Notes: generated from the sequence alone by a model not told the origin. Positions 52,905 through 60,948 are shown, numbered from the stretch's first letter. The stretch is 64,000 nucleotides of DNA from Enterococcus mundtii (GCF_002813755.1 NZ_CP018062.1:83077-147076); one strand, 5' to 3'. Made by a program: numbers and translations.

Positions 52905-53939
52905 TTATGCATAAAGGTATTTTCTTAATTTTAGTTTATCATAAAATTTTTTGTTAATAACGTCAACTATCAGAGGATAGTTTTCGATAATTGTTTTACG
53001 AATATCTGGATTATTATAAATATAAGCACATGTTTGACAATGATGTCTAAATTTTGGTGGCTTAATATCTGGATTCCATTTAATGACCTGGTCAAGTATA
53101 TTAATTGGTCCATCTACATACAACCAACGCTTCATAAAATCATTCTTCTGTTTATTGTAAATATCTTGGAGATCAGTAGTATTTTGCGGACCTAGTTTCA
53201 TATCTGCAATATATTTATTAGTTAATCCACAGCATGAAATATATTCGTTATTTGGATTAAGACCTATAAATTCAAAAAGATTATTACATCCATCTTGTAC
53301 TTCTAAAGGATTTAGCTCATTATACTCATAAATTGTGTCTTTATGGAAAGAAACCCAAGTACTACTTATGGAGCTAAATAATTCTTTGTTAGGATGGTTT
53401 TCAATTTTTTGATATAACTCATGTAAAAAAAGGTGTTCTTGCTTAAATTTAGAATGTTTTGTTGATTCAACTGAAATAGTGCATCTAATCCCATTTTCAA
53501 TGCATGCTAATGCACCTGTCATCACTCTATCCAAAGGAACAAATTCTAAATGATTGTCTCCGGTAGAAAAGCTTATTTCCATTACACCATTATCTCTTAA
53601 GTTCTTTAAAAATTTATTCGCTCGATCATAGTTACTAGCCCAGACTCCATTTGTTACTAACCTAGAGAACAATCCTTTACTTTTTGCATATTTAATAGCA
53701 AGTAGTAATTCTTCTTTTAGTAAAGTTGCCTCTCCACCAGTCCATACAATAAATTTAACAGATTTGTATTTTATAACACTATCAATAAATGTTGTGTAAT
53801 CCTTGAGATTAGTATTGATTTTTTGAAAGGGACTGCATCCAAAGCAACACTCTTTACACTGTGCATTACATTTATAAGATGTAATTATCGCTGCGTTAGT
53901 AGGTGACAACCAATTTACTAATTCTTTCTCATGGGTCAT
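52905..53939 (-). CDS. Radical SAM enzyme of a peptide-modification cluster
   Basis: A 344-aa radical SAM protein. The 4Fe-4S motif CxxxCxxC is C24-C28-C31 in YKCNAQCKECC, followed by the SAM-binding GGE in FIVWTGGEATLL. Extra cysteines in the C-terminal half (a CC pair in EYISCCGL and HHCQTCAY) fit a SPASM/twitch domain holding auxiliary clusters, as in RiPP-modifying enzymes. AAGGAGG precedes the ATG. It follows the 168-aa protein gene by 13 nt, with a membrane protein downstream and a divergent Rgg-like regulator and ABC transporter nearby. Likely crosslinks or epimerises a peptide encoded upstream. Confidence 0.85.
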   Translation of the reverse strand: MTHEKELVNWLSPTNAAIITSYKCNAQCKECCFGCSPFQKINTNLKDYTTFIDSVIKYKSVKFIVWTGGEATLLKEELLLAIKYAKSKGLFSRLVTNGVWASNYDRANKFLKNLRDNGVMEISFSTGDNHLEFVPLDRVMTGALACIENGIRCTISVESTKHSKFKQEHLFLHELYQKIENHPNKELFSSISSTWVSFHKDTIYEYNELNPLEVQDGCNNLFEFIGLNPNNEYISCCGLTNKYIADMKLGPQNTTDLQDIYNKQKNDFMKRWLYVDGPINILDQVIKWNPDIKPPKFRHHCQTCAYIYNNPDIRKTIIENYPLIVDVINKKFYDKLKLRKYLYA

Positions 53940-53952
53940 AATAGGTGCCTCC

Positions 53953-54459
53953 TTATAGCCTTACTGATTCTCCGGCTTCAAGTTTTTGGAAAATCTCTGT
54001 AACTTTGCTACCAAAATCACTACCGCCATTTTTAGTAGCAAATTTAGAAATTGCTCTATGTTTTTCGCTACGTAAAGAGTTTTCTGCTATGTTATCTTCT
54101 TTCACAGCTATTAATGCTATCTCTGCAGCTACTGCAACTAGAGTAAGGACAACTCCTCCGCCTTCAACAGCAATAGTAAAGTTCGTATATACCCATGTTT
54201 CTCCCATAACGACTTTTGCTTTATTGTTCTTAACATTAGATGATTTTAAAATTTCATTTTTAAACAATTGAGTGAAAAATTGTTTGATAGATTGTTGGGT
54301 ACAGGCTTGTAACATTTCAGGATCTTTTGATAAATTTAGTAATTTTTCTGTCCAAGTAGTCGTCACAAACTGTTTTTTCTCTGTATCTAGCGGTATTTCA
54401 ATAAAAAAATTATCTTTCACACGATTTTGTTCAAATATATTTACTCTTTTATTTTCCAT
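53953..54459 (-). CDS. 168-aa protein of the radical-SAM cluster (precursor or partner)
   Basis: Not recognised. The N-terminal ~85 residues are polar and helical (TTWTEKLLNLSKDPEMLQAC). A central hydrophobic, Gly-rich segment is NFTIAVEGGGVVLTLVAVAA. The C-terminus is polar with a GG (ATKNGGSDFGSKV) and no cysteines after the Cys near residue 68. A leader-like helix plus a Gly-rich hydrophobic core would suit a large RiPP precursor, or a membrane-inserting partner. ATG 54459 has AAGGAG upstream; a longer frame to 54495 overlaps the 14-codon ORF. Confidence 0.6.
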   Translation of the reverse strand: MENKRVNIFEQNRVKDNFFIEIPLDTEKKQFVTTTWTEKLLNLSKDPEMLQACTQQSIKQFFTQLFKNEILKSSNVKNNKAKVVMGETWVYTNFTIAVEGGGVVLTLVAVAAEIALIAVKEDNIAENSLRSEKHRAISKFATKNGGSDFGSKVTEIFQKLEAGESVRL

Positions 54460-54473
54460 GACTATATACTCCT

Positions 54474-54518
54474 TTATTGTGCTTCGATTAACCAATAATC
54501 TCTTTCTGTATCTTTCAT
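54474..54518 (-). CDS. 14-codon ORF at the head of the radical-SAM operon
   Basis: The ORF MKDTERDYWLIEAQ has the strongest ribosome binding site of the operon (AAGGAGGTAAAAAAT before the ATG) and ends 14 nt before the next ATG. The YWLIE segment offers aromatic and aliphatic residues of the kind crosslinked by radical SAM enzymes. It could be a tiny precursor peptide, a leader for translational coupling, or a signal. It is too short to judge by coding statistics. Confidence 0.5.
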   Translation of the reverse strand: MKDTERDYWLIEAQ

Positions 54519-54654
54519 ATTTTTTACCTCCTTATTTAAGAAGTATATTCATAAAAATATTGGTTATTTTGAATTGTATAGAAATGCGTCGAGTGTTATC
54601 GTATGAAATTTTTATATGTTATATTTAATAAAGGATTTTTTCGAGGTGACCAAT

Positions 54655-55539
54655 GTGAAGCAAGGGGATATTATAAAAAAACTTAGGATTGAGCGTGGAA
54701 TTTCACAAGAAGCGTTAGCAAAAGGAATATCCACGAGAACAACACTTAGTTCATTTGAACGAAGGAACACAGAGTTATCTTCTTCTGCTCTGTTAAAGTA
54801 TTTAGACAAGTTAAATGTAAAATTTGACGAGTTCCAATTTCTATTGTGTGATAATCTGTTGAGTCAAAAAGAAAAAGTAATAAATAGATTTATAGAGATT
54901 ATAAATAGTAATTTTAATAGGAAAGAGTTGGAAGTTTATTTAACTCAATTGGAAGATGTCTATAGTAAGCACAAAGACAATTTTTACTTAATGATTATTG
55001 CTCAACTAAAAATATTAAAAGCTGCTATATTGGAAATTAATGAATTAGAAAAAAATGAGGCTATCCGACTAATTAAAGAGTATCTATTTAAAGTAGAGAA
55101 TTGGTGTCATTTTGAACTTACCATTTTTAACAATGTTTTATTCATTTTTTATAGTGAAGAAATAGTTGTTCAATTTGAGAATGTAATTTCTCGGATGTGG
55201 TTATTACAAGATAAGGCACATTACAATAGTTTAATAAGTACATTTTTAATTAATGGCTGTTTTTTAGGTTTTGAAAGAGCTGATGCTAATTTAGCCAGTT
55301 TATTTGTAAGACATCTTGAGATTGTAAGTGCTAATTCAAGATTTGTAGAAGCTAAAATTTATTTATTGATTTTTAAAGGTTTACTTCCAAGTATTAGTAA
55401 TCAAACACTGGACTCAGTATCAATAAAAAAAGGCCTAAAGATATTAGACATACTTGATGAAGCAAAAGCAAATTCAATTAGAGAATTTATTTTTCAATAT
55501 TTAGAAACTCAAGGATATGAAGTCTGCCTAATTTTATAA
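54655..55539 (+). CDS. Rgg/MutR-family transcriptional regulator
   Basis: A 294-aa protein starting at GTG 54655 with GAGGTGA upstream (an in-frame ATG at 54616 lacks a site). HTH at the N-terminus (KQGDIIKKLRIERGISQEAL ... TTLSSFERRNTELSSSALLK), then ~230 residues of helical repeats, as in Rgg/MutR regulators. These respond to short peptides and often control neighbouring bacteriocin or RiPP genes. It is divergent from the radical-SAM operon with about 140 bp between starts, so that operon is the likely target. Confidence 0.82.
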   Translation: MKQGDIIKKLRIERGISQEALAKGISTRTTLSSFERRNTELSSSALLKYLDKLNVKFDEFQFLLCDNLLSQKEKVINRFIEIINSNFNRKELEVYLTQLEDVYSKHKDNFYLMIIAQLKILKAAILEINELEKNEAIRLIKEYLFKVENWCHFELTIFNNVLFIFYSEEIVVQFENVISRMWLLQDKAHYNSLISTFLINGCFLGFERADANLASLFVRHLEIVSANSRFVEAKIYLLIFKGLLPSISNQTLDSVSIKKGLKILDILDEAKANSIREFIFQYLETQGYEVCLIL

Positions 55540-55564
55540 AGCACAAGCTGAATTTCTGTAATAA

Positions 55565-57165
55565 GTGACTCAAAATTGGGAGATGAAGATTATTCAAGTA
55601 AAAAAGATTCTATTAAAAAGAAAGTTATTACTTCTGACTTTAGCTAGTTTAATGGTTATTCAGATCTGTATAAGTGCTTCGTATCCTTATTTAACAAAAG
55701 TTATTGTGGATGAAGTCTTAATGAAAAAACAAGTAGACAAGTTAAAAGTTATTATAATGGTTGCAGTGATCCTTATTGTAGTACAAGTTCCTTTGAATAT
55801 TATTGTGAGTTATTTATGCTCAAAATGGAATCAATTAATTATTTTTGAGTTACGTAAAAACGTAAGTATGTCTTTTTTTGATAGTAAAGAAAACTCTAAA
55901 AAGAATGGTCTATTTATTAATACAATAACTAATGATTGCGAATTAATTGGGAAACAATTATTAAATATTATAATTAATAGTTTTCCTAATATACTTTTGA
56001 TTGTCATATATCTTTCAATATTGATATTTTTGAATCCTTTTTTAGTTGGAATCCTTTTATTAGGACTGCCACTATTTTTATTAATTGCGTATTTTACTTC
56101 AAAAAAAGTTTCAGTTCTTACTAAAGAGCTACAACGATATCGAGATAGGCTAGTTGAATTCTTAAATAGTTATGTTCGTAATAAACTTTTAATAGATCTC
56201 TATGGAGCAAGAAGAGAGGAAACAAACTATTTTTATAAGGTTTCTACGCAATTGAAAGATGTGAATGTAAAAACAAATACAATTATATCTTTTTTAAATA
56301 ATATATCTAATTTAATTGCTGTAATTACGCCATTAATTACTTTGTTAGTTGGTAGCTTTTTAGTCATTAACAACAAACTTAGTTTGGGATCACTTATTAC
56401 ATTCAATACTTATACAGCTCTGCTGTTTAGTCCTATAGGAAGGTTATTGAATATATCCCCTATGATTTCTCAATTGAAGGTATCTATTGAAAGAATTAAA
56501 GAGGTAAAAATACCAGCTGAAATATATAAAGAAGGTATCTATGATAGGTTTCTATGCTCTGATGATTGCTTGATCTCTGTTAGTAAGCTCATTCCTTACG
56601 TGGAAAAAAGACCATTATTAAAGACTGAGCTTAATTTTAATATAAAAAAGGGAGAACTTTTAAAAATTTCAGGAAAGAATGGAATAGGAAAGTCAATTTT
56701 ATTGCAATGCTTAATAAATTATCACAAAAATTTTACTGGATATATTCAAATAGATAAAAACGTGAAAATTATTTATATACCACAGGAAAATTTTTGTTTG
56801 AAGGGACAGTAAAGGAAAACTTAACAAAAGGACTTCCTGAATATGAAATAGATTTTTTATTTTATTTAATTAGGAAATTCAAATTTGAAATAGATTTAAA
56901 TCGAAAAGTTAATGCATTTTCTTTAAACTTAAGTAGTGGACAATTACAGAAAATTAAATTGATTCGAGCTTTGCTTAGTAAACCAGACATACTTTTGTTA
57001 GATGAGGTATTTGCTAACTTAGATCATGAAACAAGTATTACTTTAATCAATTATTTGAGGGAAAACTTATTAACCGCGATATTCGTTTATCATGGAGACA
57101 CTGAGCGACTTTTAAAACAAAATGAATATAATACTTTAAATTTAGACTATTATGCTATAGCTTAA
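55565..57165 (+). pseudogene. ABC transporter (TMD-NBD fusion), frameshifted in the ATPase domain
   Basis: Begins at GTG 55565 or a nearby codon, with a poor ribosome binding site. About 300 residues of membrane domain contain six helices and no N-terminal C39 protease. The nucleotide-binding domain starts with Walker A SGKNGIGKS. At 56787-56791 the frame is lost (PQENFCLKGQ, stop). The correct frame continues PQENFLFEGTVKENL ... LSSGQLQKIKLIRAL (signature) and DILLLDEVF (Walker B) to 57165. Adding one T to the TTTTT run restores ~533 codons. As read, only a truncated 415-aa product forms. Likely peptide exporter of the cluster. Confidence 0.85.
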
Positions 57166-57314
57166 TTTTGAGAATGCTAAAATTAAGGAATACTAGCGTG
57201 TTTTCTTTTGAAAAAATTATTTATCAATTAGATAATGTTTTGACAGTCGTCTAATTAATATCAGTTATGACGAGATTATCCATTCGAAATAGGTTCTTCT
57301 ACAGGTTGCATTTG

Positions 57315-57600
57315 ATACGGTTTATGCTATAATTTAGACAACAAAAAGAATTTTCAATCTATAACCGAAAACCACTAGCTGGCGGGCTAGTGGTTTTCTT
57401 TTACGTTTCTATTATAAGAATTAACGGGTAGGCTTACTGTCTTTCTTGGCAAATTTGCAATCAAGCCATTTGCAGATGTAGTGTGCGGCTACCTCTGCCA
57501 TGATTGCAAAAACAAAATCAAAAAGAATTTTCAAATCTATAACCTCCTCCCCTTGCCAGAATAGGCCGGGGTAGCAGACAGCAATAACATTATAGCACAC
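57315..57600. ncRNA. Second Fst/par-type type I toxin-antitoxin locus (inverted)
   Basis: The toxin mRNA runs on the minus strand from a -10 TATAAT (57594-57589). The shared terminator is at 57367-57400 (CCACTAGC...GCTAGTGG). A convergent plus-strand promoter TTGCAT-16 bp-TATAAT (~57308-57335) drives a short antisense RNA. The segment AAAGAATTTTCAA(A)TCTATAACC occurs both in the antisense RNA region (~57346-57365) and over the toxin start (~57521-57543), the direct repeats expected for par. Homologous to the 5.2-kb locus. Confidence 0.78.
57421..57534 (-). CDS. Fst-like type I toxin peptide (37 aa)
   Basis: A TTG start at 57534 with GGGGAGGAGG 7-9 nt upstream. One hydrophobic segment (KILFDFVFAIMAEVAAHYIC) and the tail KWLDCKFAKKDSKPTR. 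It shares AHYICKWLDCK and KKDSKPTR with the toxin at 5251, but the first ~15 residues differ, so the two antitoxin RNAs may not cross-protect. Confidence 0.75.
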   Translation of the reverse strand: MKILFDFVFAIMAEVAAHYICKWLDCKFAKKDSKPTR

Positions 57601-57653
57601 TTGAAATTTCCAATTTTATAGGATTTTGCTATACTCTTTACGAGGTGAGCGTA

Positions 57654-57914
57654 ATGAAAAAATATATTGGTTTACTTGATAAAATTAGAGTAATTCAAAC
57701 ACAACCTTTACTGTTAAGATTTACGTTACAAACAACAAATGGACCGATTAATTGTGTTGTCGCAAATATCGATATTGCAGATAGGTTATTGATTATGGAA
57801 GATGATAAATACAATATCGCTGTAACTGGCCATTTCAATAAAAGAAAACAACTAGTAATCGAAACAATGGATTTATTGAATCCAGACCATTATACAAAGA
57901 GTATGGGAATCTAA
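57654..57914 (+). CDS. Hypothetical protein, 86 aa
   Basis: MKKYIGLLDKIRVIQTQPLL..., a predicted small beta-barrel (OB-like) protein. GAGGTGA 6 nt before ATG 57654. Short proteins of this pattern occur near accessory operons of enterococcal plasmids; function unknown. Followed by a terminator stem. Confidence 0.55.
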   Translation: MKKYIGLLDKIRVIQTQPLLLRFTLQTTNGPINCVVANIDIADRLLIMEDDKYNIAVTGHFNKRKQLVIETMDLLNPDHYTKSMGI

Positions 57915-57930
57915 CTTAGATAAAAGACAA

Positions 57931-57965
57931 GCTACTATTTCTTTATGGAATGGTAGCTTTTTTTA
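57931..57965 (+). terminator. Terminator after 86-aa gene
   Basis: GCTACTATT / AATGGTAGC stem followed by TTTTTTTT. Confidence 0.7.
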
Positions 57966-57979
57966 TACATAAAAATGAA

Positions 57980-58335
57980 ACAGCCTTATTAGGAAGGCGT
58001 AAACGCCTTCTCAATTGTAAAACCCTTCTCTCACTCCAACCGCCACCGCCGTTCGAGAAAAGCGAACGCAAAGCGTTCGTAAAGAAATGGGGTCTTGCTA
58101 CGCAAGACGGATCGTAAAGGCGTCCTCTGGTAGAAAGATTTGATCCAGTCCGCTGTTTCTTTATTGATTTGCCAGACCGGCAACAAGTTGCCTTTTATCA
58201 CCAAAAACAGCAAAGGACAAAGGTAAAATGCACGCTGCGCGCCCTTGTCCTTTGCTGTTTTAGTTGATTCATTCTGGGCAACAAATCAATAAAGAAAGAA
58301 ACGGCGGAAGGTTCAAAACCTTTCCCTAAGAGGAG
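57980..58335. other. Structured non-coding element A
   Basis: About 350 bases dense in inverted repeats: GAAGGCG/CGCCTTC, GCGAACGC/GCGTTCG, GGTCTTG/CAAGAC. A large nested pair has outer GTTTCTTTATTGATTTG (~58152) with CAAATCAATAAAGAAA (~58281), and inner AACAGCAAAGGACAA (~58206) with TTGTCCTTTGCTGTT (~58245). It shares GCCACCGCCGTT and TTTCCCTAAGA with element B at 59.7-59.86 kb. Leads into the 72-aa gene. Minus-strand ORFs here lack start signals. Confidence 0.6.
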
Positions 58336-58347
58336 GCAGGGTCAACT

Positions 58348-58566
58348 GTGAGAGAAAAATATGATTATTGGGGTGTACCTTTTAGTGTGTTGTATCCAAT
58401 ACCAAATATAAGGTATAAAAGTGTACCACATCAGATTGCATGTGACTGTGGAGAAAAAGCGGATTCTATAAAATCTGTATATCGCTATCAGTGTAAGACA
58501 TGTGGAAGAAAATATTCATTAGTACGTGGCGACTACATTTTAATCGAAAATGACTTGGAGGAATAA
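58348..58566 (+). CDS. Small zinc-ribbon-like protein, 72 aa
   Basis: A GTG start with AGAGGAGGCAGG upstream. Two Cys pairs (CDCG and CKTCG, spaced ~20) suggest a zinc ribbon (IACDCGEKADSIKS...YQCKTCGRKY). Possibly a nucleic-acid-binding accessory protein; family not recognised. Confidence 0.6.
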   Translation: MREKYDYWGVPFSVLYPIPNIRYKSVPHQIACDCGEKADSIKSVYRYQCKTCGRKYSLVRGDYILIENDLEE

Positions 58567-58569
58567 AAC

Positions 58570-59008
58570 ATGGTTCAAAAATACTATGATGAATTTGCTA
58601 AATTACCTTTGGAAAAAATGGCACAAAAAATGGAAGATATGACCTTTCTTTACAATGAGACTCGTGTGCCAAAAAAAACATTACAAAAAACAGCTATCAG
58701 TAGCTGTCGAGGAAATGATTGAATCTAGTGTAGAAATCAATTTGATTGAAACGTATTACCGAACTTTGGAACAGTTGAAGAAACAAAATCCAAAATGGTT
58801 GTTTCAAGCACTGGTGTGCTTGGATTCAGGTGTTAAACCGAGTGCGATTACTCCTTCCGAGTATCAGGCGTTAGAGCTTACTTATGCCAAATATTCGGAA
58901 ACAAAAAAAGCTAAGACAATTTCTAATAAATGGCTAGATTTATTTGAAAAAATCAAAGAATATGGCGCATTGTACACACTTGAATTGGAGGGAAATGAAG
59001 ATGAGTGA
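58570..59008 (+). pseudogene. Hypothetical gene with apparent one-base frameshift
   Basis: ATG 58570 (GGAGG upstream) opens MVQKYYDEFAKLPLEKMAQK...NETRVPKK and then runs out of frame to a stop at 58722. From the A8 run at 58671-58678, the other frame continues KKHYKKQLSVAVEEM ... ALYTLELEGNEDE to 59008. Removing one A gives a ~145-aa protein. Either a real indel, an assembly error, or slippage on A8. A start at 58655 within the second frame has no ribosome binding site. Confidence 0.6.
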
Positions 59009-59696
59009 GGTTGTATATCAATTATCGACGGAGGACATTTGTCAATTTTTGACAAATAGGGAACATTTAAATGAGGTAACAAGAAGAGTGAAACATTCTT
59101 TTAGTTGTATGGAAGAGTTAGGGTACTTTGTAAATAGTGTGGAACAAGAGCTATATAACGAGAAGCAAACGAGTGTTTTAAAAGTTGAAGCTAAGGTTAA
59201 TTATTATACACTTCTACCTAAAATGGAAAATAACAGTACTCTTTTACGTTTTGAGACCGACCATTATATCATGGAAGTATTTTTAGAGACCAACGAGTAT
59301 GTAAAAAATTATATTAATTGCGTGATTCTTAGGAAAGAATACTATTCAGAAAATGACTATGTAACATTTGTAGAAAGTGGCAAGGACATGGAAGAAAGAA
59401 TGGAGGAGCTAAATCAAAAAGAATATAATCACTTTGATTATTATGTGCTTTTTGCTCAATTTCTAACAGCCGAGACTGATTTAGCATTAGTGTTTGGCAA
59501 TGGATATTTTTTAACAGTACCTCAATCATTTCTTGATGAGTACAAAAAAGAAGTTGCAAATTCAAAGGGCAATAACTCTGAAATGCGTAAAGAACTGTAT
59601 GAGACATTTCATTTTGATGAGACCGAACAAATGTTAGTAGAGTTAGAGAGAAAACAAGTTGCTTATCAAATGTTTTTATTAAAGAAATATAGTTAA
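59001..59696 (+). CDS. Hypothetical protein, 231 aa
   Basis: MSEVVYQLSTEDICQFLTNR..., soluble, mixed alpha/beta, not recognised. Starts at ATG 59001 with TTGGAGGG upstream and overlaps the preceding frame by 8 nt, so is co-translated with it. Many aromatic and acidic residues, no catalytic motif seen. Confidence 0.55.
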   Translation: MSEVVYQLSTEDICQFLTNREHLNEVTRRVKHSFSCMEELGYFVNSVEQELYNEKQTSVLKVEAKVNYYTLLPKMENNSTLLRFETDHYIMEVFLETNEYVKNYINCVILRKEYYSENDYVTFVESGKDMEERMEELNQKEYNHFDYYVLFAQFLTAETDLALVFGNGYFLTVPQSFLDEYKKEVANSKGNNSEMRKELYETFHFDETEQMLVELERKQVAYQMFLLKKYS

Positions 59697-59724
59697 TTTT
59701 AGCATTTATACTGAAAAGTGAAAG

Positions 59725-59860
59725 TGTGTGGTTGAAATAAGAATATCGTCTATCGAAAATAGATTAGATGCGTTCTTATTTCGCACCACCACACTCCCAC
59801 CTGCCACCGCCGTTAAGGTGGTGCGAAATAAGCGGGCAAAGCCCGATTTCCCTAAGAAAA
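59725..59860 (+). other. Structured leader element B with mutually exclusive stems
   Basis: GAAATAAGAA (59734-59743) can pair with TTCTTATTTC (59773-59782), extended by GTGTGGT/ACCACAC. The right arm of that stem overlaps the left arm of a perfect 16-bp stem, CTTATTTCGCACCACC (59775-59790) with GGTGGTGCGAAATAAG (59817-59832). CGGGC/GCCCG follows. The element shares GCCACCGCCGTT and TTTCCCTAAGA with element A. Lies just ahead of the 67-aa membrane-protein gene. Confidence 0.6.
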
Positions 59861-59878
59861 AGAAAGAGGTTATAAATT

Positions 59879-60082
59879 ATGAGTAAAATTATTCCATTAC
59901 TATTTGTATTATTTGTAGGTGAAACAATCATGCGTCATATAAGCACAGGATTCCACATGAATTCCTTACTGTTTATCGCAATACTATTGTTCTGTTTAAT
60001 TTTTTGGCGTCTAATAGTAGCTATTGTCTGGTTTATTTTGAAAGCGATCCTTACAGTTTTCTTTATAGGAATATTTCGATGA
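59879..60082 (+). CDS. Small membrane protein, 67 aa
   Basis: Two hydrophobic helices (IIPLLFVLFVGETIM and LLFIAILLFCLIFWRLIVAI...). GAAAGAGG upstream of the ATG. Sits downstream of structured element B and upstream of an RHH-like gene. Function unknown. Confidence 0.55.
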   Translation: MSKIIPLLFVLFVGETIMRHISTGFHMNSLLFIAILLFCLIFWRLIVAIVWFILKAILTVFFIGIFR

Positions 60083-60097
60083 AAGGAGATTTATAAA

Positions 60098-60277
60098 ATG
60101 ACTGTTGCAATTGGAAATAAAAGGCTGCCAGTTACTTTAGATGATCACAGAAAAAAGGAACTCCAAAAGATGAAGGAAAAATATCATAAAAGTGAGTCAA
60201 AGATCATGTGTGTTGCTTTGGATTTGTTGATTGAACAGGAAAAGGCTGACTTTGAGATTCCAAGCTTAAAAAAGTGA
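60098..60277 (+). CDS. Ribbon-helix-helix (CopG/Arc-like) protein, 59 aa
   Basis: MTVAIGNKRLPVTLDDHRKK...: one beta strand (KRLPVTL) followed by two helices, the RHH pattern of small dimeric repressors. AAAGGAG precedes the ATG. Its stop codon lies inside the palindrome AAAAGTG-ACGT-CACTTTT. A second such palindrome follows 15 bp on, ahead of the ADP-ribosyltransferase-like gene, so autoregulation and control of the next gene are likely. Confidence 0.65.
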   Translation: MTVAIGNKRLPVTLDDHRKKELQKMKEKYHKSESKIMCVALDLLIEQEKADFEIPSLKK

Positions 60278-60319
60278 CGTCACTTTTAAAAGAAAACAGA
60301 AAAAAGTGCTATCACTTTT
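60270..60319. promoter_or_regulatory. Two operator-like palindromes AAAAGTG-N4-CACTTTT
   Basis: AAAAGTG-ACGT-CACTTTT (60270-60287) and AAAAGTG-CTAT-CACTTTT (60302-60319), spaced 32 bp centre to centre (about three helical turns). The same site is at 17236-17253. Confidence 0.6.
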
Positions 60320-60413
60320 GTTCCAAAAATGTTTTAATATATTATTCAAATAGAAAGATAATTTGTTTTAAAATCATAAAAAATGGTGAAAAATAAAGGG
60401 AGGAATCTATTTA

Positions 60414-60948
60414 ATGTTAGATCAATGGATTAATCATTCAATGGGATCAAATGGGAGAGAAAACTTGGGAGAAATCTGATAAATATTGGGAAGACTTCTA
60501 TAATAGTGATCCTGAATATAGATATCCAAAAGGGGATTTGCTATTTAGAGTTCATTCTGGAGGGTATGATGAACCTGTATTAGATGATTACGTTGATAGA
60601 GGAGATTATCAAGATAAAATATTCCGTGAAAAGCATGATTTATGGAAGGCACGTAATGATATAAGCTGTATTGAATTTAATAGTCATTGGGTATCTTTTA
60701 CGAAAGATGTTGATGTTATAGGTTCTGATTATTTCTCAGGCAAGGATCTGCGAGGTTTTGTCATAGTGATGAAAGCAGAAAAAGCAATTGATATCTCTTC
60801 CTTCAAAGAAAAGGGATTTAATGAATATGAGGTGGTCGCACCTATGACTAAAGATACTCTTGTTGAAATTCTTGATTTTGATGGTTTTATGAATAAATAT
60901 GGTAAAGGAACTTCTTATTATGAAAAAAACGAAATGAAAAAATCTTAG
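60414..60948 (+). CDS. ADP-ribosyltransferase-like protein, possibly frameshifted near the start
   Basis: The main frame runs from ATG 60451 (165 aa) but has no ribosome binding site there. GGGAGGA with ATG 60414 opens MLDQWINHSMGSNG in another frame that stops at 60479, so a one-base indel may separate start from body. The body has an R-S-E-like order: DLLFRVHSGG (Arg), HWVSFTKDVDVIG (Ser-x-Thr) and NEYEVVAP (ExE-like). That is reminiscent of arginine-type ADP-ribosyltransferases. If correct it would be a toxin or effector without an evident antitoxin. Confidence 0.45.

Noticed and set aside
56780..56815. Programmed frameshift in the ABC transporter
   Set aside because: No classical slippery heptamer with a downstream stem is evident, and the shift would be needed in every molecule to make an active ATPase; a plain one-base indel is simpler.
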